Positions 54,301 through 62,020 of a stretch of 64,000 bases of DNA are shown piece by piece. Under the pieces are notes generated by a model. It worked only from the letters and a program-made list of their open reading frames with translations, did not search any database and was not told the DNA's origin. The position numbers and the translations under genes are program-made. This DNA comes from Mastigamoeba balamuthi (taxonomy: Eukaryota > Evosea > Mastigamoebida > Mastigamoebidae). The DNA lies in NCBI GenBank assembly GCA_902651635.1, contig CACRSC010000026.1, positions 52,953 through 116,952 on the forward strand, given 5' to 3'. Within the stretch, counting starts at the first letter, position 1, and every line of letters begins with the position of its first letter.

Positions 54301-57195
54301 AATTTCCCAATAGCTGCATTTTCGAGGGTATGTGACAGTGATTCTAATAACTTGTTGTTCTGGGCCATAGTGCTGGCGTGGTATTGGGCCATGCCATTGA
54401 TCTCCATATTGGCTATGTAGATGCACTGCTCGAGGGACAGTGATTTCTTGGTGCGCATCCAGCTGCATTGCTCTAGAATAATGTGGGTCGTGGTGGGCGC
54501 ATCGAGTGCATCTCTGCCTTGTGGGTCGAGGTGTATGCCGAGGTATTTATACGTGGTACCTGGTGCCACCGGCTCAATTGTTCCCTGGGTGGTCACTATG
54601 GTGGGAGGTGTGTCATTTCTTGCGAAGGTGGCACATTTTTTTGGGTTGATGTATAATCCTGCCTCCTGCATGTCCATCACGAATTGCAGCAAGCGTGCTA
54701 GTGTCTGTGGCATACGCGCAAGCAATACCATGTCATCTGCATATGCTAATACTCCTCTCTTTGGGCCACGGATGTCCAGGGCTTCGGGATGTGTTTCTAT
54801 CTGGTAGAGATGGGGGTTTATGGCTAGATTGAAAAGCGTGCATGACAGGGGGTCCCCCTGCCGCACCCCACGGTTTATGCTAATCCAATCGGTGGGGCCG
54901 TAGGCCATGCAGAAGGGGGCTTCTGTTGAGACGTACAGGGCCATAATGTTTTTTGCCAGGATGGGACCAATGTTGTAGTATTTCAGTGTGGCTGCAATGT
55001 GGTCTCGATGAATGGAGTCATATGCTTTCTTGAGATCGATGTACATCCCTACTACTTTCTGATGTCGTCGTGTGGCTTCTTCCAGTCTTTGGTGTAGGGC
55101 CCATATGTTGTGTGTCGTGGAGTGGCCTTTGCGGAAGCCCTCCTGGGCATTGGCCCATATTTTATTATCTTCAAGGGCTTTGTACAGTCTATTGTTGATA
55201 ATCGTGGTGAAAATCATGTAGCCCATCTTGCATAGCATAATGGGGCGGTAGTTCGCTGGTATTTTTCGGTCTCCTCCCTTTAAAATGGGCATGATTTCCC
55301 CTCTAGTCCAAGACTTCGGGACTGGTTTCCCACCTAGCCAGATGTCGTTAAGGTTCTTGATCCATTGTTTGTGCCATGGGGCTGGGAATTCTATAACATA
55401 CTCTGCCTTGAACCCAGTTGGGCCTGGGGCTGACCTACTCTTTTGGGCCCCTGCGGCTTCCCGGAGTTCGTCTTCGGATATCGTGCTGTCCATACTTGTG
55501 GTGGTTGTATCGGGTAGGGTTGGGTGTGGCGCCTCCCACCATAGGGGGCATCACGCTGGCGTGATATCCTGGTTGAAGTGTGTATGTATCCAGTTGCCTA
55601 CTATTTCACGTGCTTCCTCAGGGGTTGTGGTACTGGTGCCGTCTTGTCTGGTATAGCTCAGAGGGAGTCCCGGTATGTGTGGTGTGCGCAGATCCTTGAG
55701 GAATCTCTTGGGGCTAGTGCATCCTTCCGCCATTGAGGATTCTATGTATTCCTTAATGCGGTCCACCTCCATCCGGGTTCTGTTTTGGTTAATGCATCTG
55801 AGTATCCACTTTGTGGTGCTCCGCCAGGTTTTATACACATGTGCATGGTTGGGTTTATATTGTAGGAGGGGGAGGACTTCAGATTCGATTCGTGCTATAC
55901 TGTTCGGTGTTGGTACAGTGTGTATGTCGGCACCTGCTGATTTGCGTATTTCGTGGTATACATCATACGCCCTCATGGCTTTGGTTTTCCCTCTATCTAT
56001 CTATGTTGTGCTGTTTGGTTCCCATGGTTTGCTTTGCGGCTTCGATTGCTCTGTTTTGCATCTCATCTATGTCTGCATCTGGTGATAGTGGGGATCGAAG
56101 CAGCGCATCTTGCCAATCTCGAATCTGCACCGCCCGGGTTTCTGGGTCTGCGGTCTTGGTCCAGGAGTTTACCTGTGGTGGGGGGTTCCACTGTCGGCGT
56201 GGTACAGTTTCAGTTAGGGCAATTGTGCAGTATATAGGTGTGTGATCGGAGAGGTCGCCAGTGTTTTTGCCTACCCTGCTATCTCTGAAATGATGGATCA
56301 TATTACGTGCACATATAATGTAGTCTAATTGGTTGGCAGTGTTGTGTGGGCCATGGTGCGTGGCTGCCATAGTGCCTTGGTGTTTGAGAACATCCATCAT
56401 GCTGTGGTTTTCCATGACTCTCTGCATATCGAGCTCTGCCATTGAATAGGCGTCCTCGGGCTAGTCCATCCAAGTATTTAGGTCCCCTACTAGTATGCTG
56501 TCCGTTTTGTCCTTTGTCTGTACTTGTATGGTTTGCCAGAGGGCTCTTTGGGCAGGGGACCCTCTGGTTGGGCTATACGCATTGATGATCTTTATCGTCG
56601 CATTGAGCTTGAGTATTCCTACCAGGACATCCTTTCGGTCCGTGGTATTAACAGACCAGTACTCCTGCACAGTATTGTGGACGAGGAATCCTACTGGTAT
56701 TTTGTTTCCGACTCGTTGGCCCATGAAGAGGCTGTAACCCTCTGTATTAGCCACCTGGTTAACCTGTTTATCATCAACAACACCCAGTTCCTGCAAGGCT
56801 ATAATCTCGGGGGCTGCGCATTTGGTGCAGTTCCTTATGGCCTTAATCAATAATATGATGGCTTCAAATAGGGTGTTTTGTACGTTCCAGCTGGTTATGG
56901 TAATGTTATTGTAGTCAGTGGGTCTGTGCGTATCGGCTATGACCTTACCCTGGGGGTAGGCGGTGGCTTCAGGGTAGCCCGGTATGTGGATGTTGGTGGA
57001 TTCGTTGATCAGGGGCCATGAGTGCATGAGGAAGACTTCTCCTTTCAGGTTCATGCCTGTCCGGGTGATGTCGTATGGGTGGTCTACAAAGGCGCGGTTG
57101 ATTGCATTGTGCGGCGAGGCTCCAAGGTGGGTGCGGGCATTGAGTTCCACCTTCCAAAGTTCACCGGGGTACAGTTTGTTCTGGTATGCAGCCAC
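46394..57195 (-). CDS. LINE ORF2: apurinic endonuclease and reverse transcriptase, interrupted
   Basis: The endonuclease domain has TITSWNVQNT, IIALQELG, INAYSPTRGSP, LVGDLNTW and GDLSDHTPIY (57,030-56,200). The reverse transcriptase has the fingers/palm blocks YRPIMLCKMGY, GVRQGDPLS and VLAYADDMVLLA (55,270-54,720). After the nested transposon the frame goes on as HSIRP/WQHLPQWNLLTQAEK and ends about 46,394 (PFQAPQHA). In this copy there are in-frame stops near 56,463 and 55,560 and frame changes near 55,990 and 46,810, so it is not active. Joining across the transposon with one 10-bp duplication keeps the frame exactly. Confidence 0.85.
47038..47047. repeat. 10-bp target-site duplication, left copy
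   Basis: GGGCCGAATG, identical to 54,033-54,042; flanks the inverted ends of the two-gene transposon. Confidence 0.9.
47048..47074 (+). repeat. left terminal inverted repeat of the two-gene transposon
   Basis: Begins TGATGGGCAGGAATTCCC, followed by CCGAAAAAGG. The first 18 bases match the right end exactly. A second inverted pair, GTTGTGAGG and CCTCACAAC, lies further in at about 47,120-47,160. Confidence 0.9.
47404..47409 (-). terminator. polyadenylation signal of the minus gene
   Basis: AATAAA on the minus strand, about 70 bases after the stop codon at 47,479. Confidence 0.6.
47479..50778 (-). CDS. transposon gene A: 821-aa protein, acidic Gln-rich region, novel core, coiled coil
   Basis: Six exons: 50,778-50,728, 50,672-50,534, 50,229-49,634, 49,587-49,187, 48,971-48,173 and 47,958-47,479. 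They total 2,466 nt, a whole number of codons, and all borders are GT...AG. It starts MSTTPSAPSTPKKGKPE. Exon 3 holds a Glu/Gln/Asp-rich tract. Exon 4 encodes a compact, folded-looking part (YLPVIGSMTVPCFV, VYFWDVCRMESG, VYWACVEDEWTLVVLLNL). Exon 5 has helical sequence, an acidic/Ser-rich stretch, a basic KEKTTTRKRTREE signal and a poly-Ala tract. Exon 6 is a long coiled coil (LKEKIATYKKEQVRV, LKEQLELLKSER). No family recognised. It may bind DNA or oligomerise as the accessory protein, or it may be the catalytic one. Two introns without palindromes are only 46 and 55 nt; three with them are 214-304 nt. Confidence 0.85.
48001..48132. repeat. palindrome cluster 1
   Basis: About seven units of TATGCCG-C-CGGCATA or TGTGCCG-C-CGGC in the last intron (47,959-48,172) of gene A. 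All have the central C on the plus strand. Confidence 0.95.
49014..49115. repeat. palindrome cluster 2
   Basis: Three full units with central C and one with central G, separated by shorter TATGCCGGCC half-units, in intron 48,972-49,186 of gene A. Confidence 0.95.
50246..50506. repeat. palindrome cluster 3, with a duplicated higher-order block
   Basis: About eight units with central G, in intron 50,230-50,533 of gene A. A block of about 45 bases (unit, ATGGCCGGCAT, AAGTATG, unit) occurs twice, at about 50,296-50,342 and 50,390-50,434, so blocks were duplicated. The right end has variant units TACCGCCGGCAC and CCGCCGGCAC. Confidence 0.95.
50779..50884. promoter_or_regulatory. 106-bp bidirectional promoter of the two-gene transposon
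   Basis: Everything between the two start codons. It holds two GTAGGA-containing direct repeats (GCTTGTAGGA twice), a TGATGTCA palindrome, and two palindrome units CTGCCG-G-CGGCACA (50,833-50,870). No TATA box is obvious. The short distance means both genes share their control sequences. Confidence 0.7.
50885..53681 (+). CDS. transposon gene B: 792-aa DUF6589-like protein, candidate transposase
   Basis: Three exons, 50,885-51,661, 51,895-53,004 and 53,190-53,681 (777, 1,110 and 492 nt), join in phase 0. It starts MEAEDGAWPIRGKYKCSTH with an early coiled-coil segment (EAQVRNLRQQNRRLSTQLE). A QVADNLQVAVG segment (Asp about residue 212) followed by LHGVVWGGIVP, and MPVFEGDQQVFSKLW (Asp about 418) followed by IIPSLAGWHQMKTMAF, are laid out like the DN...GDQ...H blocks I remember from the DUF6589 proteins of fungi and related animal proteins. 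Later come LEFIGLLQLCPQLFYATRH and an acidic, Asp/Ser-rich tail. These features suggest an RNase H-like fold with acidic residues, hence a transposase guess. Both introns hold palindrome clusters. A decayed relative lies at 60,490-61,640. Confidence 0.85.
51703..51815. repeat. palindrome cluster 4
   Basis: Four full units with central G, alternating with ATGGCCGGCAT half-units, in intron 51,662-51,894 of gene B. Confidence 0.95.
53026..53128. repeat. palindrome cluster 5
   Basis: Five units with central C in intron 53,005-53,189 of gene B. The same intron in the decayed copy (about 60,660-60,770) has only worn traces. Confidence 0.95.
53790..53890. repeat. palindrome cluster 6, degenerate, 3' flank of gene B
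   Basis: Mixed half-units (GGCCGGCATATATGCCGGCA) and partly eroded units (TGCCGCCAGCATA twice) just after gene B, inside the right end of the transposon. Confidence 0.85.
54006..54032 (-). repeat. right terminal inverted repeat of the two-gene transposon
   Basis: Read from the minus strand it begins TGATGGGCAGGAATTCCC and then ATCAAAAGG. The following GGGCCGAATG (54,033-54,042) is the second copy of the 10-bp target duplication. Confidence 0.9.
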
Positions 57196-58457
57196 TGCAT
57201 GTACCGAGGCCCACGGGTCATTGTTAGTCTGGCAGACCGGACCAGCTGGAGGATCGTTTTCCTATCAGTGAACGTCACTGCCCAGCCATTGGCCTGGGGT
57301 TCAATGCCGATGATGTGGGCTTTGGCCGGTTGGGCCCATGCTTCTGCTAGCTCTCTCAGACAGGGTTTGTGCTTGTCGGTGTGCAGCACATATACTGTGA
57401 AGGGGATTTTTGCCTCCGTGAGGACCCATAACTTGGTAGCAGCAGAGAAACCCGCCGTCCTTTGCACCAACTCGATTTCTTGGCATTTACGGTATACCAC
57501 CGTGTTGGGGGCCAGGAATATGATGCTGTTTTTTCCGATGTATTCTACAAAGGCCGAATTCGCAGTGACGTTGATTTTGTATGTTTCGTGGAACAGGTCT
57601 AGGAGTTCCATTCCCGCCACAGCTATCTGGTGCACTTCGGTCTCTGTCAGCTTGGCACCTGCCACTAGGGTGATCACTTCCTTCATCTCTGTCTCGTACA
57701 CGGCATCCTCTACTGCTCTTGGCAGTGCTACGGGTTCACCGGACAGGCTGTTGATAGACCTCGGACTTGGGGTTGGGTCTGCGTAGCGGTCGTCATGGGT
57801 GGGGTTGTGCATGGCGGCTTGCCCCCAGGGAGTGGATGTTTTGGTCAGCCACGGCGCTGCCATAGGCTTGAAGCTCGGGGGCGGGGGTTGGTCTTTTCCC
57901 GGGGCAGGGCTTGGTTGGGTTCCCGCCGGCTGTGTCCATTGCGCCGGCTGTGTCCAGCTGTATACCATCTGCAGCTGGCTCTTGGGTGCTCTTACCATCT
58001 CCCTGAGGTCGATGTTGGCTTTGTCCATCGATGTAGTGAAGTGGGCAGCCAGGGCGGTTTCGTCCAGGCAGGTCAGCTCTGCGAGCTTCTGTTTACGGGG
58101 TTCGTCCGTCTCGATCAGCATGCGTGCTTGGATGAGGACCAGGAGAGTCTCTACGTCTATCAAGTCTATCTCGGAGCTCGGAGCTGGGGCGTTGTCCTCT
58201 GTGGGCGTGCTACAGGCTTTGGGCTGTTGTTTCTCGGTGTCGCTATCCATTTGCATGCGGTCGATGTCATCGGGGGCAGTGACTTTGCGTGGGTGTTTAG
58301 TCGGCAGGGGGGCGCTGGTGGATGCTGGGGGGTTGATGGGTGGAGTCTCCTCCATGCATCGGCTGGTTTGTAGTGCTATGTAATCGTTTGCATATTTTGC
58401 CGCCGTTTTATGGTGCGTGTTCTTCAGTATTTCCTGGTGTGGACTGGGAAATTTCAC
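57084..58457 (-). CDS. LINE ORF1 protein, 457 aa
   Basis: Open frame starting MKFPSPHQEILKNTHHK. The N-terminal half is Pro/Thr/Gln-rich. The C-terminal half looks folded (EVHQIAVAGMELLDLFHET, then IPFTVYVLHTDKHKPCLREL and GWAVTFTDRKTILQLV), consistent with an RNA-binding domain. A CPFC motif just upstream lies in another frame and would complete a C2H2 finger, so the true start is probably further 5'. ORF2 overlaps its 3' end. Confidence 0.75.
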   Translation of the reverse strand: MKFPSPHQEILKNTHHKTAAKYANDYIALQTSRCMEETPPINPPASTSAPLPTKHPRKVTAPDDIDRMQMDSDTEKQQPKACSTPTEDNAPAPSSEIDLIDVETLLVLIQARMLIETDEPRKQKLAELTCLDETALAAHFTTSMDKANIDLREMVRAPKSQLQMVYSWTQPAQWTQPAGTQPSPAPGKDQPPPPSFKPMAAPWLTKTSTPWGQAAMHNPTHDDRYADPTPSPRSINSLSGEPVALPRAVEDAVYETEMKEVITLVAGAKLTETEVHQIAVAGMELLDLFHETYKINVTANSAFVEYIGKNSIIFLAPNTVVYRKCQEIELVQRTAGFSAATKLWVLTEAKIPFTVYVLHTDKHKPCLRELAEAWAQPAKAHIIGIEPQANGWAVTFTDRKTILQLVRSARLTMTRGPRYMQWLHTRTNCTPVNFGRWNSMPAPTLEPRRTMQSTAPL

Positions 58458-58989
58458 AGAAGGGGCATCGGGGCTGAAAAGGGCCGGCGGGGGGCTTGCG
58501 CTGTGGTCCTGTGGCGGTGCCGGCTGCGGGCCAGGGGCCGCATCTGCACTGCAGTTTTGGTTGGGCGGGGCTCTTGATGTAGGGTGTCATAGGTAGCAAG
58601 CGGGGTTTGGCTTTCGGTATGGGGCTTTTGGTTTTGGGAGGTGTCTCTATTGATGTTTGGTCTTGGGTGCCGCGGGTCATCACTCCGTGGGCCGTGGGCG
58701 TGCCCAGCCCTGGGGGGTGTTTGTGGACGTGTATGTGGGGTGTGGGGAGGGGGCGGGTGGGGTTACCTGCCCCAATTGGCGTCGTGGTCCCGGTCCCTGG
58801 GGGCGCCGTATGGCACCTTGGGGGTATGGTGAGTGCTGCTGTGGTAAGGATCACGAGTGCCAGGCCTAGGATCTGCCAGGTCGCCGATGCCATGGGCTGG
58901 GACCACCGCGCCGTGCAGCGGTGCCCGTGGTGCACCATTGAGATTCGTGCAGGGGTCTTATTCCATCGGGGGAGAAAAAAGACTCTCTC

Positions 58990-59006
58990 CCTAAAATATC
59001 TGGAAA
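58990..59006. repeat. LINE target-site duplication, right copy
   Basis: CCTAAAATATCTGGAAA, the same as at 46,257-46,273. The sequence just right of it continues the Tc1 element to its inverted end. Confidence 0.9.
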
Positions 59007-59131
59007 TTTTATCCCAAATCGGAAAAATAGCTTTTGGGAGCAAATCTTAGACCTGGGGGAGTATTAACAAACTTATGGCCAGGGCTGTATGTGTTCCCTG
59101 CAGTAGGTTTTCGATAATGTAGTAGCAGTCA

Positions 59132-59560
59132 TCAATCTATCTTCTTGACCACACAGAACGGACCCCTGACGTTAATGTCAAGCTTGTAGCTTGTTGAGCA
59201 GAATGTAGTCACCAATGTTAAAATGCGACCTGCCACGTTTCTTGGCCAAATACTGTCAGTGTGCTTTCTCGAATTCAGCACAACAGAGGGTAGTGATTCA
59301 TGTGAATGTGTCATGCTACCATAGCAGAAGATGATCGCGTTACAGCTGGGAGTCCATGTCAGGGCTCCCAGCATCATCATCCTTGTGAACCACAAGGCTG
59401 AGGGGCTGTTCTTCTGGCAAAACCGTGAATGACCTCGAAGGGCATGGTCCCAATGGAGTGCACGGAGCTGTTGTTCAGTGTACATAGCAGCTGGAAGAAC
59501 ATCAGGCCAGTCCAGGGAATGGTCCAGTAGCTGAGCCTGCAGAACCTGCCCCACGTGCAT
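59132..59560 (-). mobile_element. LTR retrotransposon fossil, integrase end only
   Basis: Two integrase parts are seen on the minus strand: the end of the core (SVHSIGTMPFEVIHG) and the C-terminal module (FNIGDYILL, then NVRGPFCVVKK, the GPF motif). The type is Ty3/gypsy. The rest of the element is not found; the remnant is broken and old. Confidence 0.7.
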
Positions 59561-59589
59561 CCTTCTCAGGCATCAGAGGTTTTACCAAT

Positions 59590-60480
59590 CAGCTGGCTGC
59601 AGTACCTCTGAGACGAATGCCAGAATTCCCCAGCACAACTCCCCAGGGGCCTGTTGGAAAATTATGGCTCCTGTTGCATATTCCTGTGGAAGGGAAAGAG
59701 GCAATTGGGGCAATTTGGCTTTTGGCCAAAATGACACTTTTTGTTGCAAAAATGACCCAAAACAAATACGGGAAAATGAGAAAACGTACCAAATATGGAT
59801 TGAAATGGAGTGTGCAGAAGTGCATACTTTTTACTCGTGCAACAATATCTGGAGAAAGAAGAAAAGGAAATGAGAGAAAATACCAGGGGAAAAGGCACTT
59901 TATTGTTTTGTTCAAGTGACCTGCCAACAATTAGGATGAACCATTGGTTGAACTGAGTGCAAAGAAAGGTAGTCCTGGATTCTCTCTTTTGTGGTGACGA
60001 TTTACAGGCAGCACACTTGTCAGTTTTGATGGGATTTGGCTAAACAGAATGAGAAAAAGGAAAAATGAAAGGGTAAACTCACGATTAAGAAACGAGAGTT
60101 GATTAGCAGGTAGAGAGGTGGCCTTAAGAGCAGCAGAGAAAGGCCGGAACCAGGGGTGCACGTTTGATACCCATTTGATGGCTTCTTTCTGATACACAGA
60201 AAGAGGCCTCAGGAGTTGAGGTCCAGGGCAACAGAGACTCTTTTTCTCACCTTCTAATACAGACGAATTCCTCATGTCCAATGGCAACTTTGGCCTCCTG
60301 TCCTCTGGCCTGTCTGAGGGGCTATGAGATCAGCTGCTGATTATGCACCCTGCCTCTTCTTCCTCTTCCTCTGCACCTCTGCTCCAAGTATGCCTCTCTT
60401 CCCCTACCTCAAACCTGCCTTGAAGTGCAGGAGGAGGTATTCCCCTTCTTTCCTTCTTTGCTCTCTGTTTGCTCTTCTTG
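59590..60480. other. no supported gene
   Basis: AT-richer sequence with short frames on both strands; some may be more retroelement debris but no motif is seen. Confidence 0.4.
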
Positions 60481-60489
60481 GTTTTTCAG

Positions 60490-61640
60490 CTGCTCTTTCA
60501 GCATTGGGGTTGATGATGATGATGGATGAACACAGTGCTCTAACCAGTTGTCATTGTTCTTGGTAACTGAGATGAGCCTGGAATGCTGCTGGATTGATGG
60601 CAGAGATGCCTTGCAGTGTGCCTTGATGCTTCTTACCTGCTTACCATCTGTAAGAGTGCAGTGTGTTATAATATGTCAATTAGGTGAAATTATGTTTATT
60701 TACTGGCACCTATGCTGGTAGCACATGCATGTGCCAGTGACTTATACATTGGCATAAGAGGAAAACAGACCTTTTCAGAGCAGTCATCACTGCAGTGAGC
60801 AGAAGAACTGGCCCTATTTGTCTGAAGAGTGATGGTCTTGAGAATAGCATCTGTATGTCAGATGCAAGCCACCAGTAATTCATAAACTGAGAAACTGGGC
60901 AGTCATAACCTTGTACTGGCAGTGTCAAGTGGCATTAAACAGTTATGAACAGAGCTGCAGAAGCCCTATGAACTCCAGAGACCTTTCAGCATGTACTGTG
61001 GCCCTCATGTAGCTGTAGGGCAGCTCATAGTGCAGACAGAGCACAGAAGACTCTGGGGATAAGAGGGGATGTCCTGACACTGGGAAAGACAGTTGATTGA
61101 CATCAGAACTGTGGGGTCATAGCTCGTGTGGGACTTGACAGTCTGCAACACCCATGGCAGCAGGGCAGAGACCATAATCACGATCATGTCATCCAACTGA
61201 ATGAAGTTCTTAAGCATGTTCTTTGTTTCCTTGCGACCCAGGAAAGCCAGAGTCGGGGTAATAAGGCAGTCCCACATCTCCCTGATTGCAAAGGCCATTG
61301 TCTTCATCTGGTGCCAGCCAGCCAGTGACAGGCTGATTGTACTGTGCAGAGGGCTGTCTTCCTGGTCACTTATTTGCCATAGCTTAGAGAACACCTGCTG
61401 GTTGCCCTTGAACACTGATATCAGGGGCAGCCCGGCACCAATGCCTCCTGTGACCACTCCCATGCAAGTCTCCTCCATGAAACGGACTATGTTCATATAA
61501 TAGGCAGTCTGTGCAGACTCTGTGTTGCCACCAGTCCACATCTGGCAGCTGGTGAGTGTGGACAGATGCCTGTTGCAGCTCTCCACAGGAGGAACTGGCA
61601 GAGGGCACCCCGTCGGGCCCCTGGCATCGCATGCATACAA
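60490..61640 (-). pseudogene. decayed copy of transposon gene B
   Basis: The minus strand is collinear with gene B of the 47-54 kb transposon: 61,620-60,960 matches exon 2 from about 52,160 (QMWTGGNTESAQTA, AGWHQMKTMAFAIREMW, TPTLAFLGRKE), 60,930-60,770 its end, 60,770-60,660 the second intron and 60,655-60,520 the start of exon 3. The frame holds over long stretches but has stops. Many differences are CG in the young copy and TG or CA here. Terminal repeats were not found. Confidence 0.85.
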
Positions 61641-61649
61641 AATGATAAG

Positions 61650-62020
61650 AGCAGCCTGAGAGATGAGATGAGAGGATCCCTCCAAAACACGTTTCCTCTG
61701 TGGCACTCTTTCGGTCCATACAAATTGTTCATCTCTATCCCCCAGGGGCATCTAACTAGAGTTCTGCTGGTGTCTAGAACCCTCTGCTGGTACGATCTGG
61801 CCCAAAACGGTGATTCCACAGAGCCCAAGTAGCGGGGCCAATTCAAGTGGTTTAAGTGTGGCATTGGCGCTGATACGGGCAGCGAGTGGCGCATCCATCA
61901 TGTCACTATCGTGTAACTGATTGGTGCAGTGCAGAGGTCTCCGCAACTTGTCCCAGATTCTCGTATTTGCAGTGTGATTCACTGGGGGGTGTTGGCAGGC
62001 TGGTGGGAGGCTTGAGTGGG
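61650..62020. other. no supported gene
   Basis: Short frames on both strands; 3' flank of the second amidohydrolase gene. Confidence 0.4.

Larger units (their letters stand above)
46274..58989 (-). mobile_element. LINE (APE endonuclease + RT), probably full length, about 5.7 kb without its insertion
   Basis: Bounded by a perfect 17-bp target duplication. The 3' end at left has a short (GATTTTC)n tail instead of poly-A. ORF1 is at 58,457-57,084, ORF2 runs from 57,195 to about 46,394. A 6,985-bp DNA transposon sits inside ORF2 at 47,048-54,032. The 5' part upstream of ORF1 (58,458-58,989) contains a CPFC segment that would make a C2H2-like finger with HQE....HH at the start of ORF1, in a shifted frame. 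APE-type endonuclease plus two ORFs fits the L1/Tx1, Jockey or CR1 groups; the clade is not decided. Part of an older copy is at 1-2,035. Confidence 0.88.
45086..59087 (-). mobile_element. Tc1/mariner element, split by a nested LINE
   Basis: The two ends are an inverted repeat of 35 bp with 31 matches (45,086-45,120 and 59,053-59,087), both starting CAGCCCTGGCCATAAGT. TA flanks each end (45,084-45,085 and 59,088-59,089), the duplication typical of the superfamily. Without the insertion (46,274-59,006, counting one target copy) the element is about 1.27 kb, a normal Tc1 length. It carries one transposase gene on the minus strand, 3' end at left. The insertion lies in its 5' untranslated part. 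Confidence 0.92.
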
